Source of the DNA: an uncultured Collinsella sp.
Lineage (GTDB): Bacteria; Actinomycetota; Coriobacteriia; Coriobacteriales; Coriobacteriaceae
Direction: 5' to 3'
DNA length: 64,000 nt
Assembly (NCBI GenBank): GCA_902497025.1
Contig: CABVDJ010000001.1
Coordinates: 62,001 to 126,000, forward strand
Both the position numbers and the translations under genes were made by a program. The notes beneath the pieces are model-generated. The model saw only the letters and a program-made list of their open reading frames with translations. It made no database searches and had not been told where the DNA came from. Below are positions 51,160 through 60,489 of the stretch, in pieces. The stretch's first letter is position 1; each line of letters opens with the position of its first letter.

Positions 51160-51485
51160 GGGACGCGCTTTCCCAATGGCGGCCCAGGCGAAAAGCGCAT
51201 CCCGGAATCCGCGCTCAGACTGGGACGTGGTTTCCGGATGGCGCCTCAAGCGGAAACTGCGACCCGGAATTCCGCCGTAGAGTGGGACATGCTTTCCCAA
51301 TGGCAGCTCAAGCGGAAAGTACATCCCGGAATCTTCGTTCGGAATGGGATGCAGTTTCCAAATGAATGGCTAGCGGAAAGTTCGTCCCGGAATCCGTGCT
51401 CAGAACGGGACGCGCTTTCCCAGCGGCGGTCCAAGTGGAAAGCGCGTCCCGGAATCTCGCCTCAAACTGGGACACACTTTCCGCT
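51160..51485. repeat. 62-bp-period tandem hairpin array
   Basis: Five full units and one partial start at 51160, 51222, 51284, 51346, 51407 and 51469. Each unit opens with GGGA-N4-5-TTTCC, continues through a 16-20 base loop and closes with the inverted GGAAA-N4-5-TCCC, then a GGAATC spacer and a variable segment. The period is not a multiple of three, so it is not coding. The paired variable positions differ between units. Confidence 0.75.
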
Positions 51486-51569
51486 TCACCTGCCGCCTCG
51501 AAAAACCTGCGCTCTCGCCATCCCAAAACTGGGTAGAAGAAAGCCAAAACGCAATCGCAGGAGGTCAAC

Positions 51570-52448
51570 ATGACTGCAGAAGATAAGGCAAAGAACGCCG
51601 GCAAGGTCGCGCTCGTTTTGGAGGGCGGCAGCTTCCGCGGGCAATTTACCGCAGGCGTGCTCGACGTTCTCATGGAGGCTGGCGTCGAGATTCCGGCTGT
51701 CTATGGTGTATCGGCCGGTGCGCTCAACGGCGTGAACTATAAGTCGCACCAGATCGGCCGTGCCAACCGCATCAACCTGGCTTTCTGCAACGACAGCCGC
51801 TTCATGGGCGCCGCATCGTTTGCGTCCACGGGCTCCATTGTGGGTTACGACTTTATCTTCAACGACGTCCAAGACCGCCTGGATCCCTTTGACAACGAGA
51901 CGTTCGACGCGAGCCCCATCGAGATGTACGCCGTCGCGACGGACATGCTCTTTGGAACCGCCACGTACCTCCCGGTCAAAAGCGCCGTGCTCGATCTCGA
52001 CGCCGTGCGCGCCTCGACGTCGTTGCCGCTGGTGACGCCGCCGGTCGAGATTGACGGGCACAAATACGTCGACGGCGGCGTGGCCGATTCGGTTCCTATC
52101 GAGCATGTGCTCGAGGAGGCGGGCTTCGACCGCGCGGTTGTCATTGTCACGCAGGACCGCTCGTACGAGAAAAAGCCCTACGAGTTTATGCCTGCCGCGC
52201 GCGCCCGCTATGCCGACTACCCCTATCTGCTCGAGGTTATCGAAACACGCCACGACCGTTACAACATCCAGCGCATGCACCTGTGGAAGTATGAGCGCGA
52301 GGGCCGCGCGTTGGTCGTTGCTCCGCAAAAGCCGGTCGAGGTCGGTCACGTTGAGCACGATTCGGCAAAGCTTTTGGACCTGTATATCCAGGGCCGTCAG
52401 GAGGCAAAGCGCCTGCTCGCGGAAATCCAAGAGTTCGTTGAGCGCTAG
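51570..52448 (+). CDS. Patatin-like phospholipase (bacterial YjjU/RssA-like)
   Basis: A 292-residue hydrolase with a patatin fold. The oxyanion loop is EGGSFRG (residues 18-24), the nucleophile is S48 in GVSAG, and the catalytic Asp is D168 in VDGGVAD. It is likely to act on lipids or lysophospholipids at the inner face of the membrane, since no signal peptide is seen. ATG 51570 follows AGGAGG. It follows the hairpin array. Confidence 0.88.
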   Translation: MTAEDKAKNAGKVALVLEGGSFRGQFTAGVLDVLMEAGVEIPAVYGVSAGALNGVNYKSHQIGRANRINLAFCNDSRFMGAASFASTGSIVGYDFIFNDVQDRLDPFDNETFDASPIEMYAVATDMLFGTATYLPVKSAVLDLDAVRASTSLPLVTPPVEIDGHKYVDGGVADSVPIEHVLEEAGFDRAVVIVTQDRSYEKKPYEFMPAARARYADYPYLLEVIETRHDRYNIQRMHLWKYEREGRALVVAPQKPVEVGHVEHDSAKLLDLYIQGRQEAKRLLAEIQEFVER

Positions 52449-52548
52449 CGACGGCGAACCCTCAAAAAATGACAACAGCTATAGAGCTGGAAAAATCACG
52501 GCTCGTGGATGACATGTGCAGAAACTCTGGTCGGAGCCAAAATACCTG

Positions 52549-52576
52549 TTGACTCGTACGGCGAGCGGGGTAATAT
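52549..52576 (+). promoter_or_regulatory. Promoter of rplM-rpsI
   Basis: TTGACT (52549-52554), a 16-base spacer and TAATAT (52571-52576), 66 bases before the rplM start. Confidence 0.6.
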
Positions 52577-52642
52577 GGACGGGTTACTTGCAGAGCCCCG
52601 TGAATCTCTGTAACAACACGTACTGTACATGGAGGAGTCTAA

Positions 52643-53086
52643 GTGATTTCGAAATCGACTCACTACGCCAAGCAGGGCGAGGTCCAGCGCAACTGGGTTC
52701 TCGTCGACGCCGATGGTGCTGTCCTGGGCCGTCTTGCCACCCAGATCGCAATGATCCTGCGCGGTAAGAACAAGCCCCAGTTCACGCCCAACAGCGACTG
52801 CGGCGACTTCGTTGTCGTCATCAACGCCGATAAGGTCCAGCTTACCGGTAACAAGGCCGACACGAAGACCTATTATCGCCACAGCGGCTACAACGGCGGC
52901 CTCAAGGCTGAGAGCTTCCGCCAGGCTATGGAGAAGCACCCGGAGAAGGTCATCGAGCGCGCCGTTCGCGGTATGCTGCCCAAGACCACCCTCGGCCGTG
53001 CCCAGATGACCAAGCTTAAGGTCTACGCTGGTGCCGAGCATCCGCATGCTGCCCAGAACCCCACGAAGATTGAGCTGGAGGCTTAA
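52643..53086 (+). CDS. rplM: Ribosomal protein uL13
   Basis: A 147-residue large-subunit protein, the usual length. Diagnostic stretches are NWVLVDADGAVLGRLAT, NADKVQLTGNK and RAVRGMLPKTTLGR. GTG 52643 follows GGAGGAG. rpsI begins two bases after its stop; the pair is the conserved rplM-rpsI operon. Confidence 0.97.
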   Translation: MISKSTHYAKQGEVQRNWVLVDADGAVLGRLATQIAMILRGKNKPQFTPNSDCGDFVVVINADKVQLTGNKADTKTYYRHSGYNGGLKAESFRQAMEKHPEKVIERAVRGMLPKTTLGRAQMTKLKVYAGAEHPHAAQNPTKIELEA

Positions 53087-53088
53087 AG

Positions 53089-53484
<396 letters not shown>

Positions 53485-53514
53485 GGTTTTATCTCCTTAC
53501 GAGATACAATGTAC

Positions 53515-53558
53515 AAGCGGGGCCTGCCGATTCCTCGGCGGGTCCCGCTTTTCTTTTT
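53515..53558 (+). terminator. Terminator of rplM-rpsI
   Basis: AAGCGGGGCCTGCCG pairs with CGGCGGGTCCCGCTT (one G-T position) and is followed by TTCTTTTT. Confidence 0.9.
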
Positions 53559-53607
53559 CGACTAGGGTGGGCGGTTGCGTATCGCCTGCTAGGGAAGGAG
53601 CGATCCT

Positions 53608-54945
53608 ATGCCCCAGAACATCTTCGGTACCGACGGCGTCCGTGGCGTCGCCAATGCCGACCTCTCGTGCGACCTCGCGTTTCGCCTGGGCCGCGCGGCG
53701 ACCAAGTTCCTTGGTCCGGATATCTGTGTCGGCCGCGACACGCGTCTTTCGGGCACCATGCTCGAGAGCGCTCTGACCGCCGGCATCATGGCCGAGGGCG
53801 GTCGTCCGCACTGCTGCGGCGTCATCCCCACGCCTGCCGTGGCGCTGCTCACCGTCCAGAACGAGCTCGACGGCGGCATCGTCATCTCTGCTTCGCATAA
53901 TCCGCCGGAGTTCAACGGCATCAAATTCTTTAGCCGCAAGGGTATGAAGCTTCCCGATGCGGTCGAGGAAGAGATCAGCGCCTGGGTCATGTCCGAGGAA
54001 GCCATGGCTGCTGACACGCTGCCGACCGGTGCCGGCGTGGGCCACATCATCAAGATGAAGGACGCTCGCAAGGCATACGTCGACCACGCCATCGATACGC
54101 TTGATGGCCTGAGGCTCGATGGTCTGGTCGTTGCCGTCGACTGCGGTCACGGTGCTTCTTGCCAGACTACGCCTGCCGCGCTGCAGCGCCTGGGTGCCAC
54201 GGTGCACGCCATCAACACCGATTACTGCGGCACCGACATCAACGTTGAGTGCGGCTCTACGCACCTCGAGCCCCTGCGCGAGCTCGTGCTGCGCACCCAT
54301 GCCGATATCGGTCTGGCCCACGACGGCGACGCCGACCGCGTGCTGTTCGTGGACAGCGAGGGCAATGAGATCGACGGCGACTACATCCTGGCCATCTGTG
54401 GCTCCGACCTGGCCGCCCGTGGCAAGCTCGCCAACTCCGAGATCGTCTCGACCGTTATGTGCAACCTGGGCTTCTCCATCGCCATGAAGGAGCAGGGCTT
54501 TGAGATGGTGCAGACCGCCGTGGGCGATCGCTACGTTTTGGAGCGTATGCTTGCGGATGGCGCCGTCATCGGCGGCGAACAGTCCGGCCACATCATCTTC
54601 CTGGAGCACAACACCACTGGTGACGGCCTGGTGACGGCTCTGCAGCTGCTGGCCGTGCTCAAGCGCACCGGTCGTACCCTCACCGACCTTGCCGGCATCA
54701 TGAAGAAGTACCCGCAGGTACTCGTCAACGTGCATTCCGACAACAAGGCTGGTCTGGACGATTGCCAGCCCATCTGGGATGCCGTCGCTGCCGCCGAGAA
54801 GGAGCTCAATGGTCGCGGCCGCATCTTGGTGCGCCCGAGCGGTACCGAGCCGCTGGTCCGCGTGATGGCCGAGGCCGAGACGCACGAGCTGACCCAGCGC
54901 GTTGTCGACGACATCGTCGAGGTTGTCAAGCGCGAACTTCCCTAA
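53608..54945 (+). CDS. glmM: Phosphoglucosamine mutase GlmM
   Basis: A 445-residue enzyme converting glucosamine-6-phosphate to glucosamine-1-phosphate for peptidoglycan precursor synthesis. The family motifs are present: FGTDGVRG near the N-terminus, the phosphoserine loop ISASHNP (about residues 94-100), the metal loop HDGDADR (about 237-243), and the sugar-phosphate binding RPSGTEP near the C-terminus. ATG 53608 follows AAGGAG. Together with nagB downstream it links aminosugar anabolism and catabolism. Confidence 0.96.
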   Translation: MPQNIFGTDGVRGVANADLSCDLAFRLGRAATKFLGPDICVGRDTRLSGTMLESALTAGIMAEGGRPHCCGVIPTPAVALLTVQNELDGGIVISASHNPPEFNGIKFFSRKGMKLPDAVEEEISAWVMSEEAMAADTLPTGAGVGHIIKMKDARKAYVDHAIDTLDGLRLDGLVVAVDCGHGASCQTTPAALQRLGATVHAINTDYCGTDINVECGSTHLEPLRELVLRTHADIGLAHDGDADRVLFVDSEGNEIDGDYILAICGSDLAARGKLANSEIVSTVMCNLGFSIAMKEQGFEMVQTAVGDRYVLERMLADGAVIGGEQSGHIIFLEHNTTGDGLVTALQLLAVLKRTGRTLTDLAGIMKKYPQVLVNVHSDNKAGLDDCQPIWDAVAAAEKELNGRGRILVRPSGTEPLVRVMAEAETHELTQRVVDDIVEVVKRELP

Positions 54946-55016
54946 TGGTCAAAAACGAGTGCCAAGTGGTAAACTGTTAAGGCTATTATGGTCGATTGGT
55001 ATGTCCGAGGGGGAGC

Positions 55017-55514
55017 ATGTTCACTAAAGTCCTAAGGTCTTTTGGTATGCGTGGTCGAGTCCTTACGCTGGATGCTCCCATCTCGGGCGACGTCATTCCG
55101 CTTTCCGAGGTTAACGATCAGACGTTTGCCACTGGCCTTTTGGGTCAGGGCGTGGCAATTCAGCCTACTGGCACGCGTGTGATCGCTCCGGCGGATGCTA
55201 AGGTCGAGGCGATTTTTCCCACGGGTCACGCCGTTGCGCTTAACACGGTCGATGGCTTGGACGTGCTCATCCACGTTGGCTTGGACACTGTTCAGCTCGA
55301 GGGCAAGCACTTTACCGTGCATGCACAGGTGGGCGATGTCGTCCATAAGGGCGATGTACTCATTGAGTTCGATCGCGAGGCAATTGCTGCCGAGGGCTAT
55401 GATGTGACGGTTCCCATCTTAGTGTGCAACTCCGTTGAGTTCTCGAGTATCAAGGGCTCCGTTGGCGTGCATGTCGAAGAGATGGACCAGCTCATCGTTG
55501 CTCGCGAGCGCTAG
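55017..55514 (+). CDS. Glucose-type PTS EIIA domain protein
   Basis: A 165-residue stand-alone EIIA of the Glc family. The phosphorylatable His lies in VLIHVGLDTVQLEG (about residue 88), with the supporting His in FPTGHAVAL (about 73) and the GTR-VIAPADA region. It would accept phosphate from HPr and pass it to a sugar-specific EIIBC encoded elsewhere, and may also regulate uptake. ATG 55017 is chosen over 54996 because GAGGGGGAG directly precedes it. It lies between glmM and nagB. Confidence 0.88.
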   Translation: MFTKVLRSFGMRGRVLTLDAPISGDVIPLSEVNDQTFATGLLGQGVAIQPTGTRVIAPADAKVEAIFPTGHAVALNTVDGLDVLIHVGLDTVQLEGKHFTVHAQVGDVVHKGDVLIEFDREAIAAEGYDVTVPILVCNSVEFSSIKGSVGVHVEEMDQLIVARER

Positions 55515-55554
55515 CAAGTGCACGTGGCCATTAGCCTACAATTCAAACACGTTT

Positions 55555-55588
55555 ACGGAGGGCGCCCTTGAAAGAGGGCGCCCTCCGT
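55555..55588 (+). terminator. Hairpin after the EIIA gene
   Basis: ACGGAGGGCGCCCT pairs perfectly with AGGGCGCCCTCCGT around a six-base loop. No T-run follows, so the role as a terminator is uncertain. Confidence 0.5.
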
Positions 55589-55786
55589 GGCAAGATGGGA
55601 TTTGTCCGAAGCTAAACGGCTTTGGGTCACCGTGGACGGGCAGGGGCCTCGACGCGGCTAGACACGAGACACATACATTACGCGACCTCGCCCTGGTGGC
55701 CGCACACGTTGGTTGCGGCCGACGCGGGCCGCGGGCAAGTGCTTGTAAGGGGAGCCTTGCCTCTCTTGTACGAGAAAGGATGCGTA

Positions 55787-56515
55787 ATGAAGATCATTAA
55801 AGCTAAAGACTACGAGGATATGAGCCGCAAGGCCGCCAATATCATCTCGGCGCAGGTTATCCTCAAGCCCGACTGTGTGCTGGGCCTTGCCACCGGCTCC
55901 ACCCCGATCGGTGCCTACAAGCAGCTCGCTGCTTGGTACGAGAAGGGCGACGTCGACTTTGCCGATGTCAGCACCTACAACCTGGACGAGTATCGCGGCC
56001 TTTCGCACGACGATCCCCAGAGCTATCACTACTTCATGCGTGAGAACTTCTTCGATCACATCAATATCGACCTGAACAACACGCATGTGCCCGACGGCTC
56101 CAACCCCGATGCCGCCGCTGCCTGCTCTGAGTACGACAAGATCGTCGCCGCCGCCGGTTACCCGGATCTGCAGCTGCTCGGCATTGGCAACAACGGCCAC
56201 ATCGGTTTCAACGAGCCCGATGACCACTTCTCCAAGGGCACGCACTGCGTCGACCTCACCGAGAGCACCATTCAGGCCAACAGCCGCCTGTTCGACAGCA
56301 TCGACGACGTTCCCCGTCAGGCCTACACCATGGGTACCCAGACCATCATGTATGCCCGCATGATCCTGGTCGTCGCCAACGGCGAGGCCAAGGCTCAGGC
56401 CGTGCATGACATGTGCTACGGTCCGGTTACGCCCGCGTGCCCGGCTTCGATCCTGCAGCTGCACACCAACTGCGTTGTCGTTGCCGACGAGGCCGCCCTT
56501 TCGCTCTGCGAGTAG
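55787..56515 (+). CDS. nagB: Glucosamine-6-phosphate deaminase
   Basis: A 242-residue enzyme converting glucosamine-6-phosphate to fructose-6-phosphate and ammonia. Diagnostic motifs are GLATGSTP (residues about 33-40), the catalytic region TYNLDEYRGL with Asp (about 66), and IGNNGHIGFNEP (about 132-143) with the catalytic His. The family length is 240-265. ATG 55787 follows GAAAGGA. A 270-base leader with GC-rich hairpins precedes it, and a terminator follows. Confidence 0.96.
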   Translation: MKIIKAKDYEDMSRKAANIISAQVILKPDCVLGLATGSTPIGAYKQLAAWYEKGDVDFADVSTYNLDEYRGLSHDDPQSYHYFMRENFFDHINIDLNNTHVPDGSNPDAAAACSEYDKIVAAAGYPDLQLLGIGNNGHIGFNEPDDHFSKGTHCVDLTESTIQANSRLFDSIDDVPRQAYTMGTQTIMYARMILVVANGEAKAQAVHDMCYGPVTPACPASILQLHTNCVVVADEAALSLCE

Positions 56516-56962
56516 CGCGAATCCTGCACCTCGACATAGCCTTGCCTAAGGCCTCCGCTTTGCGGGGGCCTTTTTGCTATCCCTTTCCGCTCACTTGACC
56601 AAAATCTTGCCGCAAGCTTGACGAATGCCGGATGCCCAACAGTTTGATTCATTCCTTACCAGATTCTATGCAAAAATGCCACTAAAAGGTCGTAGACGGT
56701 AGCGGGTGCTAGGCGAGTTGAATGACATGGCTGAACCTTGTTCATTTGCGTTACACTGCCGCTTAGATGGGACAAGCTGACAAGCCATTTACCTGCTTAA
56801 AGACCGATTAGTCGGGGGATTAATAACAATCGGCCCTCGCTGTACAAAAACTTGCCGCTTGCGTACCAAAAGACAACCTAAAACACAAGGTCGCTCTATT
56901 CATAGCGCGGCTTGTATGGTCTTGCGGTTACAGTGTCCATACGGTCGAGTTGAGGAGCGGGC
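56516..56962. other. Intergenic region before the BTAD regulator
   Basis: After the nagB terminator there are about 385 bases without a credible gene. The sequence is more AT-rich, as expected for a regulatory region. A TTACACT box near 56749-56755 could be a -10 element. No clear operator was found. Confidence 0.35.
56548..56576 (+). terminator. Terminator after nagB
   Basis: AAGGCCTCCGC pairs with GCGGGGGCCTT (one mismatch) around TTT and runs into five T bases. Confidence 0.85.
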
Positions 56963-59962
56963 ATGGTAAACGATTTGGGCAGTATAGACGACCTCGAGCT
57001 GATGCCGCTGGGCGGAGGCTATATGGTGCGACGCGAACGCTTGATGAATGAGCTTATCGCCAAGGGCCGAAAGGCCGGCATCGTGGTTCTTTATGCGCCC
57101 GACGGGTTTGGGAAGACCTCGGTGCTGCTGCAGTACACCCATGAGGTTAAATGCGACCCGACGCGAGGCCCCGTGCGGATTATCGAGGCCGATCGCGCCA
57201 CTGGGCGCGAGGTGTTTATGCAGCTCGAGGTGGTCACCGAAGAACTCAAAGACAAACCGCACTCCCTTATCGCGATTGATAATGTGCCAAACCTCGATCA
57301 GCGCGATACCGAAGACCTCATCGACAGGATTCGCGGCCTGCGCGCTATGGGGGTAGGGGTCTTTATCTCCTGCCGTCCTTCAAATCGTCAGCTGATTCAT
57401 GGGCTGGGCGATTCGGTTAAGATCAATGCGCAGATGCTCAAGGTGCATGCCTATGAGTATTCGGCGTGGGCATCGGCGTTTTCGATCAGCACATCGCTCG
57501 ACTTTTATCAGCTCACGCAGGGTGTGCCCGAGCTCGTCTCGGCATTGCAGACGGGTCTGTATGGCCAAGGCGACGTAGCCGGTCTGCTCGAAAACGAGAT
57601 TGTCAACGTATATGGCGCGGCACTTGTCGACCTGGCTTCGCTCGACAATAATGCACTGTTTTGCGTGGCATGTCTCATGATTTTGATGGGCGAGGGCAAT
57701 ATCGCAGAACTCGAGGCTTGTGGGGTGAGGCTGTCGATGGTCGACCAGTCCTACTTTGTACGCGACTACCCGATCTTTGGCTTGGACCCCGCCGAGCGGA
57801 GTTTTACGTGTCTGGGCACGGAGGATAACGGGCGCTTGCGTTTGCGTAAGTTGGTGGCCGAGGTTCGCCCCGAACTTGTTCCGAGGGCGGCCCGGATTTT
57901 GCTTAAGGCGGGCCGATGCGATGCGGCGATGGGCCTAGCGGACGCCTTTTTGGACCGTGATGCGGTCCTTGAACTTGCTGGGCAGTATGGGGTCGATCTT
58001 GCTCTGACGGGGCACGGGGCCGATATCTGCCGAGCAGCGCTGGGCACGATCGATGCCGACGATCCGGCTCCAGAGCCAACGCCTGCCGAGGCGCTTGGCG
58101 TATATCTGGCAGCGGTCAGCGTGTCCAATACAAAGCTCGCTCGCTATATGGCATCGGTCATCGAGCGCGGGGGCGAACGAGCGGCCTGCGAAATAGACCC
58201 TGTTTCATGGAAGGTGGCCCAGACACTGACGGCTGTTTGCTATGGGGACAACGGGCTTGGGCTTCCTGCGAACCTGGCCGTGCCAGAAATCGAGACATCC
58301 CATACCGCACTCGATATGTTGTCCGCGCATATCGAGGTCAAGCGCTGCCTGACCGAGCGGGGAGATGACGGCGGCGTTCTACAGCAGCTCAAAACGAGCA
58401 AGGCCTACGACTGCGAGCTCGACATCGCGGGGATTGTTATACGGGCCGATAGCATGCTGGTGGAGCTCTTTGACGGGTCGTTTGCGGGAACCGACGAGCG
58501 TGACGACGAGATGACGGTGGTGCGGGAGGCACTCGACGTACGTGGGCTTAAGGCGATGGCTATCTGGGTGCGCATGGTGTTGGCGGCACGGCGGCTCCTT
58601 TCCGGCCTGCCGGTAACCGACGACGCGGCGTTCAACGAGCTCGATCGTTTTGCCGTGCGCATGCGCGACAACCAGATTCAGCTGTTTGGTCTGTTGCTAG
58701 AAGGCTGGCAGTCGCTGGCAGAGGGACGGCCGGTTAATGCAAAGTTCCGTGCGGTCCAAGTGCTCAAACTTGCCGAGGAGTCGATTGCGTACATGCGCGA
58801 TAACGCATTGCTGCTGGAGCGCGCGGCATATCTGCGTAACACCTCGATGGTTTCGGTGCGCGAGGAAGCGGAGTTGCTCGATATAAGCCAGACGCAGGTT
58901 GGTGGAGCGGAGGCCTGGATGGTGGCGCTGCATTTGGCCTGTGCGGGCCGAGACAGCGATCTTGCGGCCTGGATGTCCATGAATCGCGCGGGGATTCTAG
59001 AGCCATCGTATCGGCTCTTTGCGCGCCTTGCCATGCATTGTCTGGGCGAGCCGGCGACCAGGATTCGCAAGAAGCTTCCCGTGCGCGAGCTGTCGCGGTA
59101 CTCGCTGCGCGACGATTTGGAAGGGGAGGGCGAGCGCCTGTTCCAGGCCGGCGAGGTTGAAGCCGTTGATACCATTGACCATATCGAGATTCGCATGTTT
59201 GGCGCGTTTCGCGCCGAGCGCGACGGGTTTCCCATCACGGACAAAATGTGGCGCCGCAAGAAGGCGGCGACACTTGCCGAGCGGCTTGCGCTGGGCATGG
59301 ATGCGCTCGTCGATCGTGAGACGCTGGCCATGGAGCTGTGGCCCCATGCCGAGTTCAATAGCGCCCGCAACAACCTGTACTCGACGATATCGCGCTTGCG
59401 GTCGGCTTTGGGACCGACGCCAGACGGCAAGTCGTGTGTGCTCATCCAAAATGAATGCATCGGACTCAACGGCGACTACGTCAAGACCGATGTGCGGCTG
59501 TTTGACCAGATAAGCCGCGAGGTTTTGGGAAATCGCACAGGTGCGCGCGGGCCCCATCTGGTCGAGTTGTGCCTTAAGATTGAGCAACTTTATGCCGGAC
59601 CGCTGTATGTGCCCAATGGCTGTAATCCCACCTACTTTTTGCGCATGCGGCGCATTATGCAGTCAAAGTACATCGATTGCATGATTAAGGGAGCAAATGC
59701 CGCTCTAGAAGAAAACGATCTGCAGTCGGCGATTTGGCTGGCGGAGTCGGGCCTTCGACAGGAAACGGCGCGTGAGGATATGGTGCGCTGCGCCATGCGT
59801 GTCTACAGTGCGGCGGGGCGGCGGCGCGATATCGTCGAGCTGTACAGCGGGCATATGCACCATCTAAGGGAGCAGGTCAATGGCGTGCCCGAGCCCGAGA
59901 CGCGGCGTCTATACGAGCGCTTGGTGGAGGGGCGGCTCAATCGCGTGCTGGTCGAGCGATAA
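56963..59962 (+). CDS. Large STAND/BTAD-family transcriptional activator
   Basis: A 999-residue regulator. The N-terminal NTPase has a P-loop APDGFGKTS (residues 45-53) and a Walker B-like LIAIDN (about 108), as in MalT-like STAND proteins. A long central helical region (about 300-730) probably forms repeats. The C-terminal 250 residues (from about 740) comprise a winged helix (IRMFGAFRAERDG; YSTISRLRSALG) and a bacterial transcriptional activation domain (BTAD), as in SARP-type regulators. The target genes are unknown and no biosynthetic cluster lies nearby. ATG 56963 follows GAGGAGCGG. Confidence 0.8.
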   Translation: MVNDLGSIDDLELMPLGGGYMVRRERLMNELIAKGRKAGIVVLYAPDGFGKTSVLLQYTHEVKCDPTRGPVRIIEADRATGREVFMQLEVVTEELKDKPHSLIAIDNVPNLDQRDTEDLIDRIRGLRAMGVGVFISCRPSNRQLIHGLGDSVKINAQMLKVHAYEYSAWASAFSISTSLDFYQLTQGVPELVSALQTGLYGQGDVAGLLENEIVNVYGAALVDLASLDNNALFCVACLMILMGEGNIAELEACGVRLSMVDQSYFVRDYPIFGLDPAERSFTCLGTEDNGRLRLRKLVAEVRPELVPRAARILLKAGRCDAAMGLADAFLDRDAVLELAGQYGVDLALTGHGADICRAALGTIDADDPAPEPTPAEALGVYLAAVSVSNTKLARYMASVIERGGERAACEIDPVSWKVAQTLTAVCYGDNGLGLPANLAVPEIETSHTALDMLSAHIEVKRCLTERGDDGGVLQQLKTSKAYDCELDIAGIVIRADSMLVELFDGSFAGTDERDDEMTVVREALDVRGLKAMAIWVRMVLAARRLLSGLPVTDDAAFNELDRFAVRMRDNQIQLFGLLLEGWQSLAEGRPVNAKFRAVQVLKLAEESIAYMRDNALLLERAAYLRNTSMVSVREEAELLDISQTQVGGAEAWMVALHLACAGRDSDLAAWMSMNRAGILEPSYRLFARLAMHCLGEPATRIRKKLPVRELSRYSLRDDLEGEGERLFQAGEVEAVDTIDHIEIRMFGAFRAERDGFPITDKMWRRKKAATLAERLALGMDALVDRETLAMELWPHAEFNSARNNLYSTISRLRSALGPTPDGKSCVLIQNECIGLNGDYVKTDVRLFDQISREVLGNRTGARGPHLVELCLKIEQLYAGPLYVPNGCNPTYFLRMRRIMQSKYIDCMIKGANAALEENDLQSAIWLAESGLRQETAREDMVRCAMRVYSAAGRRRDIVELYSGHMHHLREQVNGVPEPETRRLYERLVEGRLNRVLVER

Positions 59963-59994
59963 AAAACGGGTGCCCGAAGTACTTGGGCACCCGT
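59961..59994 (-). terminator. Terminator of yhbY (minus strand)
   Basis: ACGGGTGCCC pairs with GGGCACCCGT around a nine-base loop, and six T bases follow on the minus strand. It also marks the end of the convergent BTAD gene. Confidence 0.85.
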
Positions 59995-60031
59995 AAGCTT
60001 GCTATGTGTTGGCTCGCCGGATCATTGGCTC

Positions 60032-60331
60032 TTAGACGAGCTTGATCTTCTCGATATCCTTGCGCGAGGACTCGCGATACAGCGAGAACTTGCGGCCGAT
60101 GACCTGGACGACCTCGGCGTGGCAACGCTCAGCGAGCTCTTCGGCGGCCTCGCGGGCGGAAAGACTGGAGCCATCGAGCACGGAGCACTTAACGAGCTCG
60201 TGCTTTTCCAGGTAGGCGACCGTCTGCTCGACGGTGCCCTCGTTGACATCGGACTTACCGATGATGATGGCGGGGTTGAGGTGATGGGCCATGCTGCGAA
60301 GCTGCTTGACCTGGGCTCCTGTCAGTGCCAT
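60032..60331 (-). CDS. yhbY: YhbY-type CRM-domain RNA-binding protein
   Basis: A 99-residue protein with one CRM (chloroplast RNA splicing and ribosome maturation) domain, likely assisting 50S subunit assembly. The conserved stretch LNPAIIIGKSDVNEGTVEQ includes the GxxG-like IGKSD loop, and the C-terminal strand VVQVIGRKFSLYR is typical. Length matches the family (about 97). ATG 60331 follows GAAAGCGAGAACC, a weak ribosome-binding site. Confidence 0.9.
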   Translation of the reverse strand: MALTGAQVKQLRSMAHHLNPAIIIGKSDVNEGTVEQTVAYLEKHELVKCSVLDGSSLSAREAAEELAERCHAEVVQVIGRKFSLYRESSRKDIEKIKLV

Positions 60332-60489
60332 GGGTTCTCGCTTTCTATGTATGGGGCGCCCCGCGACGGGGCCTTAATCTACGTGAGCTGTCCCACGATA
60401 GCGCAGGAACGGCGCGGTGTGGAGCGCGTTTGCCCAGTTCAAAAAGAATGCGGATGCCGAGGTGATGGGCAGCGCAGGCTGTGAACGGG

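Noticed and set aside
51160..51485. CRISPR array
   Set aside because: The unit has no constant repeat separated by unique spacers; similarity runs through the whole 62-base unit, and no cas genes are present.
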